DNA of 64,000 nt, taken from Actinomycetes bacterium (GTDB lineage: Bacteria; Actinomycetota; Acidimicrobiia; Acidimicrobiales; Bog-793). Positions 35,653-45,287 of this stretch are shown one piece after another. The position numbers and the translations under genes were made by a program. Location: NCBI GenBank assembly GCA_021829645.1, contig JAKBPI010000003.1, forward strand, positions 1-64,000. The letters run 5' to 3'. The notes under the pieces were generated by a model. The model worked only from the letters and a program-made list of their open reading frames with translations, was not told the origin of the DNA and did no database searches. Positions within the stretch are counted from its first letter, which is position 1. Every line of letters begins with the position of its first letter.

Positions 35653-36579
35653 TTGATTGAGGCCATAAAGAAAAGGATAAAAATCCATTTCAAGGCTATA
35701 GTAAAATATAATAAGGTCGCCGGATTGCTGGTTTTTGCTCTGGCTCCTGTTTTGCTTACCCAATTTTTAGTCGCACTTCCGGCCGTGGCTTCCGTCGGCT
35801 CACACCTGAGCCGTCATGAGTCCCAAAGACAGAGCAACATGAGCCAAGCCACAGCCGCAGCGGCAGCGGGAGCCAAGACCCCGCAGTTGCAAGAGGGTCG
35901 AACGCTTTTTGACGAAAATTGTTCCAGCTGCCACGGGGTTGATGCCGCCGGATCTAAGCTCGCTCCCGGTTTGCATGGCTTGGGTGCCGGAGTAGTGAAT
36001 CTGTGGGTATCGTCGGGTTGGATGCCTCTTGCCAATCCCGGAGCCGAACCGGCCAGAAAACCGGCCCTTTTTGATCTACAGCAGACCAATGCCATAAGTG
36101 ACTATGTGGCAAGTCTCTCTCGTGGCGGTATTCCTATACTCTATCCGAACCTCAAAGGAGCCAGTGTCACGGAAGGTTTTTCAATTTTTGCGTTGAACTG
36201 TGCACCCTGTCACACCATTACGGGCGCCGGTGACGCTCTTTCCAATGGTCTTTACGCACCACCTCTGCACGGTCTTACTTCTACTCAGGTGGCAGAAGCC
36301 GTCAGATCCGGTCCCAACAATATGCCGGTCTTTTCTACCGGGGTCATATCAAAAAGCCAGTTGAAAGATCTTGTGGCATACGTAACCAAGTACATAGAAC
36401 ACCCGGACAATCCGGGCGGCGTAGGTCTTGGCGGCGTAGGTCCGGTGGCTGAAGGATTTATAGGTCTTTTTGTCGGAGTCGGTCTTTGTCTGCTGGTAGC
36501 TTTTTGGATAGGCGACAGAACGGAAAAAGAAGAAGATAAAGGTCACAAGAAGTCAGAAACAGGAGTACAACATGCCTGA
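35653..36579 (+). CDS. qcrC: Cytochrome bc1 complex diheme cytochrome c subunit
   Basis: Two CxxCH heme c sites (CSSCH and CAPCH) lie in successive c-type domains, flanked by an N-terminal membrane segment (VAGLLVFALAPVLL) and a C-terminal one (FIGLFVGVGLCLLVAFWIG). The tracked TTG at 35596 gives a long leader; I prefer the in-frame TTG at 35653, with ggag 6 bases before it, giving 308 residues. Diheme QcrC replaces a soluble cytochrome c and passes electrons directly to CuA of the oxidase. It overlaps qcrA by 8 bases. Confidence 0.9.
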   Translation: MIEAIKKRIKIHFKAIVKYNKVAGLLVFALAPVLLTQFLVALPAVASVGSHLSRHESQRQSNMSQATAAAAAGAKTPQLQEGRTLFDENCSSCHGVDAAGSKLAPGLHGLGAGVVNLWVSSGWMPLANPGAEPARKPALFDLQQTNAISDYVASLSRGGIPILYPNLKGASVTEGFSIFALNCAPCHTITGAGDALSNGLYAPPLHGLTSTQVAEAVRSGPNNMPVFSTGVISKSQLKDLVAYVTKYIEHPDNPGGVGLGGVGPVAEGFIGLFVGVGLCLLVAFWIGDRTEKEEDKGHKKSETGVQHA

Positions 36580-37504
36580 TGTAACCGAGGAGCATCCCAA
36601 TCTGGAGTCAGTTTCTCTCGATGCCCCCCAATTCGAAGTAGCGGCAAAAAACGTTAAGCGAACGGAATACGTTACTTTTGGGGCTTTTATTCTGGGCTTT
36701 ATTGGATTTGCTGCTTTTGGAGCGGCTTACACCCAAAACGCACCCACTTATATGCTGGGTCTTACTATAGGACTGGGTCTGTTTTTCTTTGGATTCGGTT
36801 TAGTGAGTTGGGGTAAGTATTTGATGCCGCAAGGTCCTTTTTCCGAGCCACGACCTTTGATGGAAACGACGGAGCAGGAAAGAGAACTGCTCAAAGCCGA
36901 TTTTACTTCCAGAGGTAAAGTTGCCATAAAAAGACGCAGTTTTCTGGTCAAGGCGATGGCAGCAGCCGGCGGCGTTTTTGGGATTGTGGCGGCATTCCCT
37001 CTTATCAGATCTCTCGGGCCTTTGCCAAAGAATTCCCTGATGACCACCAAATGGCGGAAAGGCTCTTATCTCACGACAATCTACGGGGACAAGGTACGCC
37101 CGTCCGATCTGGAAGTCGGCGGGATAGTAACAGTATTCCCGGAAGATGATTTAGGGTCGGCTATTTCGCAGACTATCCTGCTGAGAGTCAAAGAGAGCGG
37201 TCCTATTGTAACGATGCCGGGAAGAGAAAATTGGGCCCCCGATGGCTTCGTGGCTTATTCAAAAGTCTGCACCCATGCCGGATGCCCGGTAGGTCTTTAC
37301 GAACACTTGGAGCAGCTACTGGTCTGCCCGTGTCACCAGTCTATGTTTAACGTAAAAGACGGAGCCATGCCGGTTTTCGGTCCGGCACCCAGACCTCTTC
37401 CGCAGTTGCCCATCTATATCGATTCCGACGGATACTTTAGGGCCAGAGCCGGTTATGACGAACCCATCGGTCCGGGCTTTTGGACAAGAGGCGGTACGGC
37501 ATGA
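36572..37504 (+). CDS. qcrA: Rieske iron-sulfur subunit of the bc1 complex
   Basis: The 310-residue protein has three membrane segments (about 31-50, 55-76, and one after the RRSFL-type motif near 123) and a C-terminal Rieske fold with CTHAGC and CPCHQS for the [2Fe-2S] cluster. The KRRSFLVKAMAAAGG stretch ahead of the last helix resembles a Tat signal, in line with actinobacterial QcrA assembly. The end overlaps qcrB by 4 bases. Confidence 0.92.
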   Translation: MPDVTEEHPNLESVSLDAPQFEVAAKNVKRTEYVTFGAFILGFIGFAAFGAAYTQNAPTYMLGLTIGLGLFFFGFGLVSWGKYLMPQGPFSEPRPLMETTEQERELLKADFTSRGKVAIKRRSFLVKAMAAAGGVFGIVAAFPLIRSLGPLPKNSLMTTKWRKGSYLTTIYGDKVRPSDLEVGGIVTVFPEDDLGSAISQTILLRVKESGPIVTMPGRENWAPDGFVAYSKVCTHAGCPVGLYEHLEQLLVCPCHQSMFNVKDGAMPVFGPAPRPLPQLPIYIDSDGYFRARAGYDEPIGPGFWTRGGTA

Positions 37505-39003
37505 TTGATGCCATATATAACTGGATAGATAATCGTCTTGCCCTTTCAAAATCAGGCAGACATCTTCTCAATAAAATTTTCCCCGACCACTGGTCTTTTA
37601 TGATAGGTGAGATTGCACTCTATTCCTTTATCGTGCTGCTCATCTCGGGTGTTTTTCTGACCCTTTACTTCGTGCCTTCAGAGGCCATGACGATTTATCA
37701 CGGTGCCTACAAGCCTTTGGACGGCATGCGTGTTTCCCAAGCATACGCTTCAACCATCAACATATCTTTTGGGGTACGCGGCGGTCTGTTCATGCGCCAG
37801 TTGCACCACTGGGCAGCCAACATATTTGTCGGTTCTATTGTGGTACACATGCTGAGGGTATTCTTCACGGGAGCTTTCCGTCGTCCCAGGGAAGCTAACT
37901 GGATGATAGGTGCCACTCTGCTTATCTTAGCTATTTTCAACGGATTCTTGGGCTATTCAATTCCGGACGACTTAGTGTCCGGTACCGGTATCAGAATTGC
38001 CTTTTCCATTCTGGAATCAATACCTTTTGTCGGTACCAACTTAGCGTTCTTCCTTTTCGGCGGGAATTATCCGGGGACAGACATCATTCCCAGATTCTTT
38101 ATCCTGCACGTTCTGATACTGCCTCTCGTCATCCTGGGACTTCTGGCAGCTCACTTGGGCATGCTAGTTAAGCATAAGCACACCCAGTTCAAAGGACGCG
38201 GTGCTCGTAACGATAACGTGGTGGGCTCTCCCCTATGGCCAAACTATGCCGCCAAAGCGGGAGGATTCTTCTTCCTGACCACCGGTGTAACAGCCATATT
38301 GGCGGCCCTTGTTCAGATCAACCCTATCTGGCAATACGGTCCCTATGTGCCCTACAAAGTGAGCTATGCCGTGCAGCCGGACTGGTATATGGGTTGGCTG
38401 GACGGAGCCTTACGTGTCATGCCTTCCTGGGAAATACACTTACCCGGACACATGATACCGAACGTATTCTTCCCCGGCATCTTGCTGCCCGGTGTCACAT
38501 TTACCCTCATCTACTTATGGCCTTTTATTGAGTCCAAATTTATTACCCACGACTATGCCGAGCATCATCTCTTGGATAAACCCAGAGATAATCCGATGCG
38601 CACGGCGATAGGTGCGGCAGTGTTCGCTTTCTACTTCGTGCTCTTCGGAGCAAGCTCTACCGACGTACTGGCTAATTACCTTCAGGTGTCACTAAATGTA
38701 GTGCTTTGGGCGTTCAGAATTGCCTGTATCGTAGTTCCGATTGTGGTATTCCCGGTAGCATACAAAATATGCCTTGAATTACAGCATCTGCCGGAAGCCG
38801 GCAAGAGAAAGCGTCATATGATCATCGTCCGTGACGAAGAGGGAGCTTACCATTCCGTGGATTCAGAAGAATACCCCGGATACGTCACCCCGGAGCTAGC
38901 GCCGGTTCAAATAGAAGAAGTGGACTTGAGTCCGGAGATAAGTGCCCTCAATGCTACGGCAACTCCCAAAGATACGGGTGTGTATAAAATTCCGAGAGAC
39001 TAG
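37501..39003 (+). CDS. qcrB: Cytochrome b subunit of the bc1 complex
   Basis: I place the start at ATG 37501 (ATGA overlap with qcrA) rather than the tracked TTG at 37480, giving 500 residues. The protein has the multi-helix cytochrome b core with QLHHWAANIFVGSIVVHMLRVF (heme b ligands), the helix with ILHVLILPLVILGLLAAHLGMLVKHKHTQ, and PDWYMGWLDGALR in place of the mitochondrial PEWY motif, which is typical of actinobacterial QcrB. A soluble C-terminal extension is present. It ends at a strong terminator. Confidence 0.92.
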   Translation: MIDAIYNWIDNRLALSKSGRHLLNKIFPDHWSFMIGEIALYSFIVLLISGVFLTLYFVPSEAMTIYHGAYKPLDGMRVSQAYASTINISFGVRGGLFMRQLHHWAANIFVGSIVVHMLRVFFTGAFRRPREANWMIGATLLILAIFNGFLGYSIPDDLVSGTGIRIAFSILESIPFVGTNLAFFLFGGNYPGTDIIPRFFILHVLILPLVILGLLAAHLGMLVKHKHTQFKGRGARNDNVVGSPLWPNYAAKAGGFFFLTTGVTAILAALVQINPIWQYGPYVPYKVSYAVQPDWYMGWLDGALRVMPSWEIHLPGHMIPNVFFPGILLPGVTFTLIYLWPFIESKFITHDYAEHHLLDKPRDNPMRTAIGAAVFAFYFVLFGASSTDVLANYLQVSLNVVLWAFRIACIVVPIVVFPVAYKICLELQHLPEAGKRKRHMIIVRDEEGAYHSVDSEEYPGYVTPELAPVQIEEVDLSPEISALNATATPKDTGVYKIPRD

Positions 39004-39033
39004 AGATCTGACTTTGTCTTGAGCTAAAACTTT

Positions 39034-39064
39034 GAAAGGGTCTTAGGACCCTTTCATTTTTTTT
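39034..39064 (+). terminator. Intrinsic terminator after qcrB
   Basis: A perfect 9-base stem (gaaagggtc/gaccctttc) with a 4-base loop is followed by attttttttga. It lies 31 bases past the qcrB stop and separates the respiratory operon from hypC. Confidence 0.92.
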
Positions 39065-39086
39065 GACCCCTATGTACGATAGGGCA

Positions 39087-39380
39087 ATGTGTTTAGGTAT
39101 CCCGGGTCAAATAACAGATGTGCTAGACGAGCACTACGCAATTGTCGACGTTGGCGGGGCCAAACGTAAAATCAATACGGACTTGGCGGGCAACGGCACT
39201 CTAAAGAGCGGAGAGTGGTTGCTCATCCACGTGGGCTTTGCCTTAGCCGTTATCGATGAAGCAGAAGCCAAGGCAACGCTTGCCTTACTTGAAGAAATGG
39301 AAGATGTCTACACTCAAGAACTACAGGCGCTCGCTGAATCACAGGTTCATCAGGCATCCGATGCAGAGGATACGCCGTGA
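39087..39380 (+). CDS. hypC: Hydrogenase maturation chaperone HypC
   Basis: The ATG at 39087 gives a product beginning MCLGIPGQI, the invariant HypC start whose Cys2 is needed for Fe(CN)2CO transfer. The tracked TTG at 39063 would bury that Cys and is inside the terminator, so I reject it. The 97-residue protein has the usual length with a slightly longer acidic tail. It overlaps hypD by 4 bases (GTGA). Confidence 0.92.
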   Translation: MCLGIPGQITDVLDEHYAIVDVGGAKRKINTDLAGNGTLKSGEWLLIHVGFALAVIDEAEAKATLALLEEMEDVYTQELQALAESQVHQASDAEDTP

Positions 39381-40504
39381 AGTACGTTGATGAGTACAGA
39401 GAACAGACTAAAGCGGCGGCACTGTCCGAAAAGATCAGGGAAATAACTCCTCTGGATTCCCACTATAAAATTATGGAAATTTGCGGTGGGCATACGCATA
39501 CCATTTATAAATACGGAATCGAGAGCTATCTCCCGGACAATATTCACTTAGTTCACGGCCCGGGCTGTCCTGTTTGCGTGATACCACTGGGGCGAGTGGA
39601 TGATGCCATTGCAATTAGTTTGCAGGACGTCATTTTCACCTGTTTTGGAGACATGATAAGAGTTCCCGGCAATAAGCGTTCCCTGGGGGATGCCAAAGCA
39701 CAGGGCGCCGATGTTCGTATAGTGTATTCACCTCTCGATGCTTTGCATATCGCAGAACAAAACCCATCCAGGCAAGTAGTCTTTTTAGCTATAGGATTTG
39801 AAACCACTGCTCCCGCTACGGCAATAGCACTTAAGCGTGCCAAAGCAATGCGGATCTCCAATTTTTCAGTCTTTTGTAACCACGTGACGATCATACCTCC
39901 TCTTGTGGCGATATTGGACAGTGAAAATGTTGAGATAGATGCTTTTATAGGTCCCGGACACGTGGCAGCCGTCACCGGCAGTCGCATATTTGCACAGATC
40001 ACCGAGACGTATGCCACTCCCGTGGTTGTCTCAGGTTTTGAGCCTCTCGACGTTTTGCAGTCAGTTTATATGCTTGTCAAGCAATTTCACGAGGGGGTAA
40101 GAAAAGTGGAAAACCAATACAGCAGAGTTGTGAGTTATGGCGGTAATCCAGTAGCACTGCGTGTGATGGAAGAGACCATGGAAGTCCGTCCGTATTTTGA
40201 ATGGCGCGGACTCGGTACAATTTCCAATTCCGGCTTAAAAATCAACAGTGAATACGCTGACTTTGATGCCGAAAATAGATTTAGTATTCCAGGCACCGAA
40301 GTCAAAGAGCCGCGTGCATGTCAGTGTGGTCAGGTTTTACAAGGCAAAATTAAACCATATGAATGTAAAGTGTTTGGAAAAGCTTGTACTCCAGAGAAAC
40401 CTATAGGGACCTGCATGGTTTCCGCAGAAGGGGCATGCGCTGCTTATTATAACTATGGGAGATTCATGGAGATTAATGCAAAATTAGTTAAGTCCACAAA
40501 GTAA
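39377..40504 (+). CDS. hypD: Hydrogenase maturation protein HypD
   Basis: The 375-residue protein has MEICGGHTHTIYKYGI, HGPGCPVCVIP, the FETTAPATA stretch and a C-terminal cysteine-rich [4Fe-4S] region (CQCG, CKVFGKAC, GTCMVS). It holds the iron as cyanide and CO are added, with HypC. The start codon is GTG. Confidence 0.93.
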   Translation: MKYVDEYREQTKAAALSEKIREITPLDSHYKIMEICGGHTHTIYKYGIESYLPDNIHLVHGPGCPVCVIPLGRVDDAIAISLQDVIFTCFGDMIRVPGNKRSLGDAKAQGADVRIVYSPLDALHIAEQNPSRQVVFLAIGFETTAPATAIALKRAKAMRISNFSVFCNHVTIIPPLVAILDSENVEIDAFIGPGHVAAVTGSRIFAQITETYATPVVVSGFEPLDVLQSVYMLVKQFHEGVRKVENQYSRVVSYGGNPVALRVMEETMEVRPYFEWRGLGTISNSGLKINSEYADFDAENRFSIPGTEVKEPRACQCGQVLQGKIKPYECKVFGKACTPEKPIGTCMVSAEGACAAYYNYGRFMEINAKLVKSTK

Positions 40505-40519
40505 ATGGAAGGTATATAG

Positions 40520-41563
40520 ATGCCTCTTGCAAAGCAAATAAGTGACACGAAAAAAAAATTCATTACTATGCCTGTGGGTTCGGGCGGAAAAGCCACAAAA
40601 ACATTTATCAATACTCTGCTTTTGCCGAGATTTGCCAATGCCCGGCTCAACGTCTTAGGTGACGGAGCGCTGCTGGATACTTCGGGAGACAGGCTTGCGT
40701 TTACGACAGATTCTTTTGTGGTCTCGCCGCTCATTTTTCCAGGCGGTTCTATAGGAGATTTAGCCGTCAATGGCACATTAAATGACCTGGCCGCTTGCGG
40801 TGCTAAACCTCTTGCTTTGTCACTGTCGCTAATTTTGGAAGAAGGCCTGTCTCTTGTGGTATTGGAAGAGGTTTTGGATTCGATCCAAGCTGCACTAAAC
40901 AAAGCCGGTGTGGAGATTGTCACGGGGGATACCAAAGTTGTGGAGAAGGGAAAAGCCGATGGATGCTATATCAATACTTCCGGTATAGGTATTGTGCATC
41001 AAAATTCACGCAATTTGGGTCCGAAGAATATTTCCGTAGGGGACGACATCATCGTTACCGGACCGATCGGAGATCACGGAACGGCAATTATGCTGGAGCG
41101 TGGCAATCTGGGTATAGAGGCCGACGTAAAATCGGATACGGTAGCTCTGGCGGAGCCGTTGGGCGCCCTGATGGATCAATACGGCTTGTCGCTGCACGCG
41201 ATGCGAGATCCCACCAGAGGAGGACTGGCCACCGTACTCAACGAAATGGCTGAAAGTTCAAACGTGGGTATCGAAATAGATGAGTCACAAGTGCCTGTGC
41301 GCGATGAGGTGCGAGCTGTGGCTGATTTATTGGGGATAGACCCTCTTTATATAGCTTCGGAAGGTCGAATGGTAATTTTTGTGAATCCGGAAGAGACGGA
41401 AAATATTGTAAAAATCTTAAAAAGCTATCCGGAATCTGAAAACATGGCAGTGATTGGGAAGGCTGTAGCAGAGCACCCCGGTTTTGTTTTGCAAAATACT
41501 TCTTTCGGAGGTCAACGGATAATAGATTTATTGACAGGTGATCCGCTGCCAAGAATTTGTTGA
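40520..41563 (+). CDS. hypE: Hydrogenase maturation protein HypE
   Basis: The 347-residue AIR-synthase-like protein contains GDGALLD, FTTDSFVVSP, and MRDPTRGGLATVLNEMA, and ends in PRIC, whose terminal Cys is carbamoylated by HypF and dehydrated to thiocyanate. All parts needed for CN- formation are present. It lies 15 bases after hypD. Confidence 0.94.
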   Translation: MPLAKQISDTKKKFITMPVGSGGKATKTFINTLLLPRFANARLNVLGDGALLDTSGDRLAFTTDSFVVSPLIFPGGSIGDLAVNGTLNDLAACGAKPLALSLSLILEEGLSLVVLEEVLDSIQAALNKAGVEIVTGDTKVVEKGKADGCYINTSGIGIVHQNSRNLGPKNISVGDDIIVTGPIGDHGTAIMLERGNLGIEADVKSDTVALAEPLGALMDQYGLSLHAMRDPTRGGLATVLNEMAESSNVGIEIDESQVPVRDEVRAVADLLGIDPLYIASEGRMVIFVNPEETENIVKILKSYPESENMAVIGKAVAEHPGFVLQNTSFGGQRIIDLLTGDPLPRIC

Positions 41564-41606
41564 AAAAATCGATATGGTGAAGAATATAAGGGATTCTGGG
41601 TTAAAC

Positions 41607-43994
41607 ATGCCTATCGATGTCGTTGAATGCCGGGGCTCTGTCCGTTTTCGGATCTATATTACCGGGATTGTACAGGGGGTAGGGTTTCGACCTTTTGTTT
41701 ACAATACTGCAATCTTATACGGTATAAAAGGTTGGGTAATGAATGATACCAACGGAGTTTTAATAGAAGCAGAAAGCTCCATGGATAAAATGGCAATTTT
41801 CTTGGCCGCCATAGAGAACAACCCTTTACCTCTGGCACATATCGATGCCATCAAAATTGAGACCTTAGATCCTTTGGGCGAAGAGACGTTTAGCATCAAA
41901 ACGAGCAATTATGCACGACATAAAGATACTCTCATCAGCCCGGATATAGCTACATGTGAGGACTGTCTGAAGGAACTTTTTGACGAAAACGACAGAAGGT
42001 ATCGTTACCCTTTTATCAATTGCATAAATTGCGGACCAAGATTTTCAATCACCACGGACATCCCCTATGACAGGGAAAATACCACCATGCGCGAATTTGA
42101 AATGTGTGCTGAGTGTAAAAGAGAATATGAAGATTATACAAATAGGCGCTTTCATGCGCAGCCGATAGCTTGTCCCAAGTGCGGTCCCAGTCTCAAGTTG
42201 TATGATTTTAGGTCTGAGTGTGAAGTCAAGACAAGTAACATATATACTTTTATTGCAAATGAAATACAAAAAAATAAAATTATTGCCATCAAAGGTATCG
42301 GCGGGTATCATCTCTGTTTATCTGCCGTCAGTGAAAAGGCCTGTACCGAACTAAGGACGCGAAAGCGTCGTTATGCCAAACCGTTAGCTGTAATGGTAAA
42401 GGATATAGAGACAGTAAAGCAAATATGTGACCTATCAGAGGAGGAGGAAGCAGTTTTGCTTTCTCCCGAACACCCCATAGTGCTGCTAAGAAAAAAAGAG
42501 GACTCTTTGATTAAAATAGCTTTTGGGGTGGCTTTTGGCAGCCAATATTTAGGTGTCATGTTGCCCTATACTCCGTTGCATCATCTACTTCTTTCAGAAG
42601 TCGAGATGCCCCTTGTCATGACAAGCGGCAATTTATCTGACGAGCCCATCGAATATCTAGACGATGAAGCCAAAGAACACTTGTGTAATATAGCCGATTT
42701 TATGCTGTCGCATGACAGAGGCATAGCTATTCGCGTGGACGACTCAGTGACCCATGTTATCGATCACAAACCTTACTTCATAAGGCGTTCCCGGGGCTTT
42801 GCACCAAGACCTATTAAACTGCCTTTTAGTGTTCCGCAAGCAATTCTTGCTTGTGGTGCTGAATTGAAAAGTACTTTTTGCCTGGCAAAAGGTGAGTACG
42901 CATTTTTATCACACCACTTGGGAGACTTAGAAAATTATAAAACATACGTTAGTTTTAGTGACGCTATAAAGTATTACGAATACATATTTGACGTAGATCC
43001 AAAAATTATTACATATGATCTGCATCCTGAATATCTTTCGACAAAATTTGCCTATGAAAAAGCCGGAGTCGACCCCGATCCTTTCAGCTCTTCTTTACCC
43101 GAACAAGAAAGCTATATGCGTACAACATATCCGGAACAAAAAGGAAATGGGCTATTGGGCGTATACCACCACCACGCCCATGTGGCGTCCTGCATGGTGG
43201 ATAACAACCGCTTTGACAAAGTAATAGGTTTTGCCTTTGACGGCTCCGGTTATGGAACCGACGGGAGTCTATGGGGCTCAGAAGTTTTCATAGCCGACTT
43301 TAAGAGTTTTCAAAGACTTGCTTCTTTGGCTCCGATTCCACTTTTAGGTGGCTCGCAGGCCGTAAAGGAGCCGTGGAGGATAGCAGCTTATCATATTCAT
43401 GCTCTTTATGGCGACGATGCCATACCGCAACAGTTATCCGAGATGGAAGTATATAAAAATAATGAATTAGTCTGGCCGGATGTGCTTTCTTTGACGGGGA
43501 GTTTACATAAAGTCACCATGACGACCGGCATGGGAAGACTTTTTGACGCCGTTTCATCTTTGCTATGCGGAGTAGATAAAATTGACTATGAAGGACAGGC
43601 GGCAATTGAGCTGGAGTCGATCATTTCGACAAACGAAAAAAGCTCCTATCCTTTGCCGGCAATTACGGATTTGCCTGTAAAGCTTGACCCCACCGCTATA
43701 TTTGCCTGTGTTTTAGATGATATTTTTGCAAAAACTGATCAAAGTGTAATCTCTGCTAGATTTCATAATACGATAGTCCAATTTATTCTAAATATGTGTA
43801 TATACATAAGACAAAAATATAATTTGGATACGGTAGCTCTTTCCGGTGGCGTATTTCAAAACAGGTATCTATTGGATCATACGTTAAATAAGCTCAAGCA
43901 AAATTCTTTTAAGTTACTCATCCATAACAAAGTACCCGCAAACGACGCAGGTATTTCTCTGGGACAGGTAGCTATTGCTGCTCATGTAATTTAG
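41607..43994 (+). CDS. hypF: Carbamoyltransferase HypF
   Basis: The order of domains is acylphosphatase (IYITGIVQGVGFRPFVY), two zinc-finger units (CEDC...CINC and CAEC...CPKC), a YrdC-like domain (KGIGGYHLCLSA) and a Kae1-like carbamoyltransferase domain (VYHHHAHVASCM). The tracked GTG at 41538 lies within hypE; I prefer ATG 41607 (start MPIDVVECRG, 795 residues), with ATG 41574 as an alternative. It makes the carbamoyl group moved to the HypE C-terminus. Genes hypA and hypB for nickel insertion are not seen in this window. Confidence 0.92.
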   Translation: MPIDVVECRGSVRFRIYITGIVQGVGFRPFVYNTAILYGIKGWVMNDTNGVLIEAESSMDKMAIFLAAIENNPLPLAHIDAIKIETLDPLGEETFSIKTSNYARHKDTLISPDIATCEDCLKELFDENDRRYRYPFINCINCGPRFSITTDIPYDRENTTMREFEMCAECKREYEDYTNRRFHAQPIACPKCGPSLKLYDFRSECEVKTSNIYTFIANEIQKNKIIAIKGIGGYHLCLSAVSEKACTELRTRKRRYAKPLAVMVKDIETVKQICDLSEEEEAVLLSPEHPIVLLRKKEDSLIKIAFGVAFGSQYLGVMLPYTPLHHLLLSEVEMPLVMTSGNLSDEPIEYLDDEAKEHLCNIADFMLSHDRGIAIRVDDSVTHVIDHKPYFIRRSRGFAPRPIKLPFSVPQAILACGAELKSTFCLAKGEYAFLSHHLGDLENYKTYVSFSDAIKYYEYIFDVDPKIITYDLHPEYLSTKFAYEKAGVDPDPFSSSLPEQESYMRTTYPEQKGNGLLGVYHHHAHVASCMVDNNRFDKVIGFAFDGSGYGTDGSLWGSEVFIADFKSFQRLASLAPIPLLGGSQAVKEPWRIAAYHIHALYGDDAIPQQLSEMEVYKNNELVWPDVLSLTGSLHKVTMTTGMGRLFDAVSSLLCGVDKIDYEGQAAIELESIISTNEKSSYPLPAITDLPVKLDPTAIFACVLDDIFAKTDQSVISARFHNTIVQFILNMCIYIRQKYNLDTVALSGGVFQNRYLLDHTLNKLKQNSFKLLIHNKVPANDAGISLGQVAIAAHVI

Positions 43995-44121
43995 GTTATA
44001 ACCAATGTCGCCTATCTTTTATCAGTCAACCAATTATCCAAATGAATGATAGGTAACTTTGGTGTCTGAAGGTGACATTATACCCTATAGATCCTGATAC
44101 CTTCTGTAATACAATGCTGGC

Positions 44122-45240
44122 ATGGAAAACATACTAGCTGGAGTAGCCACTACACAAGGTATTGATGAGCTTATAAAACTTTTACTCGGCGACGGGTATC
44201 AAGTAATAGGTCCGAGTGCAGAAAATAATGTAATCCAGAAAAAAGAAATTACTTCGGTGGAGGATCTCCCCAAGGGCTATACAGACTCACAAGCGCCCGG
44301 ACACTATGCTCTCAAAAGAGATTCATCTTCACCGGAGCTATTTTCTTGGGCAGTCGGCCCGGCGTCATTTAAAGATAATTTATTCCCCTCTAAGAGCACT
44401 TTATTTGAAGGCAAGATTACAAAAAGTGACGTCAGCATATCCCAAAAAGAACCTTTCTCGCAAAAGGTTTGCTTTTTTGGCATAAGACCGTGTGAAGTCG
44501 CCGCCATGGCTGTATTAGGCAGAGTTATGGCCGGCGGACCCTATCAAGACCCTCAGGCAAAGTCGGTACGCGAGAACTCCTTAGTCATAGCAGTGGAGTG
44601 TGGTTATCCGGCGGAGAATTGTTTCTGTACCTCTTTTGATACCGGTCCGATGGCCGACGAGGGGTGCGACATTATCATCACCGAAATTACAGAAGGTGAG
44701 CACCGATTTCTCCTCAGATCGGGAAGCGATACCGGGCATCACATTCTGAACAGGCTAAATTACAAATCTGCCTTACCGGAAGATGTATCGGCAAGGGATA
44801 GGGTGATTGCAAAATCCATTTCTCAAATTGGGAAATCAATAGACGCTGAGAATACTCCCTCGATGTTAGCGAGAAATCTGAGCAGTCATGTATGGTCCGA
44901 CATTGCCCGGAGGTGTTTGTCCTGTGGCAATTGCACCATGGTCTGTCCTACCTGTTTTTGCGCTTCTTTTGAACACTCCAATGGCTTGGAAAATGATTTC
45001 TCGGTTACCAGAAGATGGGACTCCTGTTTTGACACCGCCCATTCTTATATACACGGGGGTTCCGTTAGGACATCCACCGCTTCTAAGTACCGACAGTGGA
45101 TGACCCATAAGCTTTCAACTTGGGTGGATCAATTTAATGAAATCGGCTGCGTGGGTTGTGGGCGTTGCATTACTTGGTGTCCTGTCGGAATTGACATAAC
45201 CGAGGAAGTGGCAAAAATTGCAGAAAGTGAGTCAAAGTAA
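44122..45240 (+). CDS. hyhB: Group 3b hydrogenase Fe-S subunit (sulfhydrogenase beta-like)
   Basis: The 372-residue protein carries two C-terminal [4Fe-4S] motifs, CLSCGNCTMVCPTCFC and CVGCGRCITWCPVGI, with the N-terminal FFGIRPCEVAAM region shared by the anaerobic sulfite reductase A/HydB family. In group 3b enzymes this subunit links the flavin and hydrogenase parts. It is the first gene of the structural operon, 127 bases after hypF. Start is ATG. Confidence 0.85.
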   Translation: MENILAGVATTQGIDELIKLLLGDGYQVIGPSAENNVIQKKEITSVEDLPKGYTDSQAPGHYALKRDSSSPELFSWAVGPASFKDNLFPSKSTLFEGKITKSDVSISQKEPFSQKVCFFGIRPCEVAAMAVLGRVMAGGPYQDPQAKSVRENSLVIAVECGYPAENCFCTSFDTGPMADEGCDIIITEITEGEHRFLLRSGSDTGHHILNRLNYKSALPEDVSARDRVIAKSISQIGKSIDAENTPSMLARNLSSHVWSDIARRCLSCGNCTMVCPTCFCASFEHSNGLENDFSVTRRWDSCFDTAHSYIHGGSVRTSTASKYRQWMTHKLSTWVDQFNEIGCVGCGRCITWCPVGIDITEEVAKIAESESK

Positions 45241-45287
45241 TTCTTACTTATAGCATGTAAAAAATATATTAACAACAAAGGAGCATT

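Noticed and set aside
39063-39086. Upstream TTG start for hypC
   Set aside because: It lies at the end of the qcrB terminator and would hide the essential Cys2 of HypC.
41538-41606. GTG start for hypF inside hypE
   Set aside because: It lies inside hypE and adds a stretch upstream of the acylphosphatase domain; ATG 41607 places the domain near the N-terminus as usual.
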